DNA of 64,000 bases from Martinezella dioscoreae. GTDB taxonomy: Bacteria; Pseudomonadota; Alphaproteobacteria; Rhizobiales; Rhizobiaceae. A model generated the notes under the pieces. That model was not told where the DNA came from. It searched no databases and saw nothing but the letters and a program-made list of their open reading frames with translations. Below, in pieces: positions 62,612 through 64,000 of the stretch (within the stretch, counting starts at the first letter, position 1; each line of letters starts with the position of its first letter). Made by a program: the position numbers and the translations under genes. Location of the stretch: contig NZ_BLAJ01000005.1 in assembly GCF_009176305.1 (NCBI RefSeq), positions 372,001-436,000 on the forward strand. The letters are read 5' to 3'.

Positions 62612-63583
62612 TCAGAGCGAGTCGCCGCGGCCGATCATCCATCTCGCCACTGCAAGCACGCAGAAGGAAAGGACGAACAGGAGCAGGCCGAGCGCGATCA
62701 GGCTCGACAATTGCAGACCGTCGGCATCGCCGAAGTTGTTCGCGATCTGGGCGGAAATGGTCGTGGACGGCGAAATGATCGACGATTGCAGACGGCTTAC
62801 CGAGCCGACGACGAAGGTCACAGCCATGGTTTCGCCAAGCGCGCGGCCAAGGCCAAGCATGATGCCTCCGACGAGGCCACGGCGTGTATAAGGGATCAGG
62901 ATGTGGCGGGCCACTTCCCATGTCGTCATGCCCATGCCGTAGGCGGATTCGCGCAGCATCGGCGGCACGGTGCTGAACACGTCGCGGGAGATTGCGGTGA
63001 TGAACGGCAGGATCATGACGGCGAGCACGAGGCTTGCCGTCAGCAGGCCGACGCCCGGGGCCGGCGGCTGGAACAGCAGACCGATCACCGGCACCTGGCC
63101 GACCGTAGAGATAAGGAATGGCAATATATAGTTCTGCATGAGCGGCACGAGAATGAACAGGCCGACGATGCCGTAGATAATGGAGGGAACGCCTGCCAGA
63201 AGCTCGATGGCCGTACTGATTGGACGGCGCAGGCTGCCGGGGCAAAGTTCCGTCAGGAATATGGCGATGCCGATGCCGAGGGGAACGGCAATCAGCATGG
63301 CGATGAACGAACTTACAAGCGTACCGACCACGGCGGGCACGGCGCCATAAATATCAGCCGGCGCGCTCCACTTGGTGCCCCAGAGAAACGACAAGCCAAA
63401 GGTCTGAAATGTGGGCAAGGCATCGATGACAAGAACCACGAGGATTGCCAGCAGCAGAAGCACGACAAGAACAGCCGAGCCAAGCGTCATCAAATAGAAA
63501 ATCCGATCCTGGATTCGGAATTTTCTGGTCGCGGCGGAGGTATTCACAGCCTGGAAGCCCGCCATTTGAGTCGCGTCAGCCAT
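62612..63583 (-). CDS. pstC: Phosphate ABC transporter permease PstC
   Basis: A 323-residue permease partner of PstA. Six membrane helices and the coupling loop LRESAYGMGMTTWEVARHI are visible. An N-terminal cytoplasmic tail of about 28 residues precedes the first helix. The ATG follows a GGGGAAAT site. A stable hairpin (63610-63636) separates it from pstS. Confidence 0.95.
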   Translation of the reverse strand: MADATQMAGFQAVNTSAATRKFRIQDRIFYLMTLGSAVLVVLLLLAILVVLVIDALPTFQTFGLSFLWGTKWSAPADIYGAVPAVVGTLVSSFIAMLIAVPLGIGIAIFLTELCPGSLRRPISTAIELLAGVPSIIYGIVGLFILVPLMQNYILPFLISTVGQVPVIGLLFQPPAPGVGLLTASLVLAVMILPFITAISRDVFSTVPPMLRESAYGMGMTTWEVARHILIPYTRRGLVGGIMLGLGRALGETMAVTFVVGSVSRLQSSIISPSTTISAQIANNFGDADGLQLSSLIALGLLLFVLSFCVLAVARWMIGRGDSL

Positions 63584-63609
63584 CGATTTCCCCTTGTCCT
63601 GTCACGAAA

Positions 63610-63636
63610 GGCGGACAGGGAAATACCCTGCCCGCC
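63610..63636 (-). promoter_or_regulatory. Stem-loop between pstS and pstC
   Basis: GGCGGACAGGG (63610-63620) pairs with CCCTGCCCGCC (63626-63636), eleven positions with one mismatch, around AAATA. It lies 23 bp after the pstS stop and has no T tract. Such hairpins often stabilise the upstream binding-protein mRNA and lower readthrough into the permease gene. Confidence 0.6.
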
Positions 63637-63659
63637 GCAACTTTCTCGCCTAGCACAAA

Positions 63660-64000
63660 TTACTTCGTGCCAAAGTCCGTCTTCCAAGACTTCTCAACGA
63701 TCTCGACAACATTGTCCGGGACCGCGAGATAAGACAGGGCGGTCGCGTCCTTCTGGCCATGCTCATAGGACCACTTGAAGAACTTCAGTGCCTCTTCGTT
63801 CTTAGCAGCATCGGCCGGCTTCTTATAGAGCAGAACCCAGGTCGAGGCAGCAATCGGCCAGCTCTTTTCGCCCGGCTGATTGGTGATGATCAGGTTGAAG
63901 TTCTTGGCCTTGGCCCAGTCGGCGTTGGAAGCGGCAGCCTTGAAGGTTTCCAGGCTCGGCTCGATAACCTTGCCGGCAGCATTCTTCATCTTCGCGAAAC
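63660..64000 (-). CDS. pstS: Phosphate-binding periplasmic protein PstS, 3' part
   Basis: The C-terminal 112 residues or so of the phosphate-binding protein; the gene continues past the right edge of the window. The block EKSWPIAASTWVLLYKKPAD, then EALKFFKWSYEHGQKDATAL and LAVPDNVVEIVEKSWKTDF, match the end of PstS proteins. The stop is at 63660. The signal peptide and phosphate-binding residues are outside the window. Confidence 0.93.
   Translation of the reverse strand, partial: FAKMKNAAGKVIEPSLETFKAAASNADWAKAKNFNLIITNQPGEKSWPIAASTWVLLYKKPADAAKNEEALKFFKWSYEHGQKDATALSYLAVPDNVVEIVEKSWKTDFGTK

Overview
The window looks like a chromosomal segment of a Rhizobium-group alphaproteobacterium. The evidence is the complete 14-gene nuo operon with rhizobial extras (a C-terminally extended NuoE and a second protein carrying the same terminal domain), followed by birA, RNase J and methylmalonyl-CoA epimerase; an rkp-1-type capsule locus (rkpU, rkpA-G-H-I-J); and the hupB / lon / clpX / clpP order. 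Codon use is GC-rich in most genes. The capsule intergenic regions are clearly richer in AT.

Layout. (1) 1-20300, minus strand: a respiratory complex I operon reading nuoA-B-C-[insertion]-D-lipoprotein-E-F-HhH protein-G-H-I-J-K-L-M-N, then birA, rnj, mce and a DUF1467 gene. Many junctions are TGATG overlaps. A 485-bp element with inverted-repeat ends and a frameshifted four-helix-bundle gene sits between nuoC and nuoD. (2) 20550-21218: two identical tRNA-Asp genes and one tRNA-Val gene. (3) 21300-35860, minus strand: a 37-aa membrane peptide gene and rkpJ, rkpI, rkpH, rkpG, rkpA and rkpU. RkpA is a 2487-residue polyketide synthase (KS-AT-DH-MT-like-ER-KR-ACP, no thioesterase). It is followed by an alpha-oxoamine synthase, a sphinganine-reductase-like SDR, an LtaS-like transferase and a KpsS-like Kdo transferase. 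(4) 36500-45150, plus strand: capsule assembly and export genes (methyltransferase, possible sulfotransferase relative, two KpsE-like proteins around a KpsT-like ATPase, two glycosyltransferases). No KpsM-like permease is present. (5) 45167-49857, minus strand: an SbcCD-like pair (YhaN/YhaO type). (6) 50077-53341: an aldo/keto reductase, an SDR, and a divergent HxlR regulator / RibD-type reductase pair sharing a palindromic operator candidate. (7) 53559-59087, minus strand: hupB, lon, clpX and clpP with heat-shock-like promoters. (8) 59491-60744, plus strand: a membrane diguanylate cyclase. (9) 60884-64000, minus strand: pstB, pstA, pstC and the 3' part of pstS, ending in a terminator with no phoU-phoB behind it.

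How they work together. Region 1 makes and supports complex I. Regions 3 and 4 together look like a surface-polysaccharide factory in which a dedicated lipid is built by a PKS and then glycosylated and exported. The most interesting reading is that RkpA-RkpG-RkpH follow the logic of fungal fumonisin biosynthesis: a reducing PKS without thioesterase, released by an amino-acid-condensing PLP enzyme, then reduced at the 3-keto group. That would give a sphingoid-like aminolipid as the capsule anchor or a precursor of it. This is inference from domain order and motifs, not proven.
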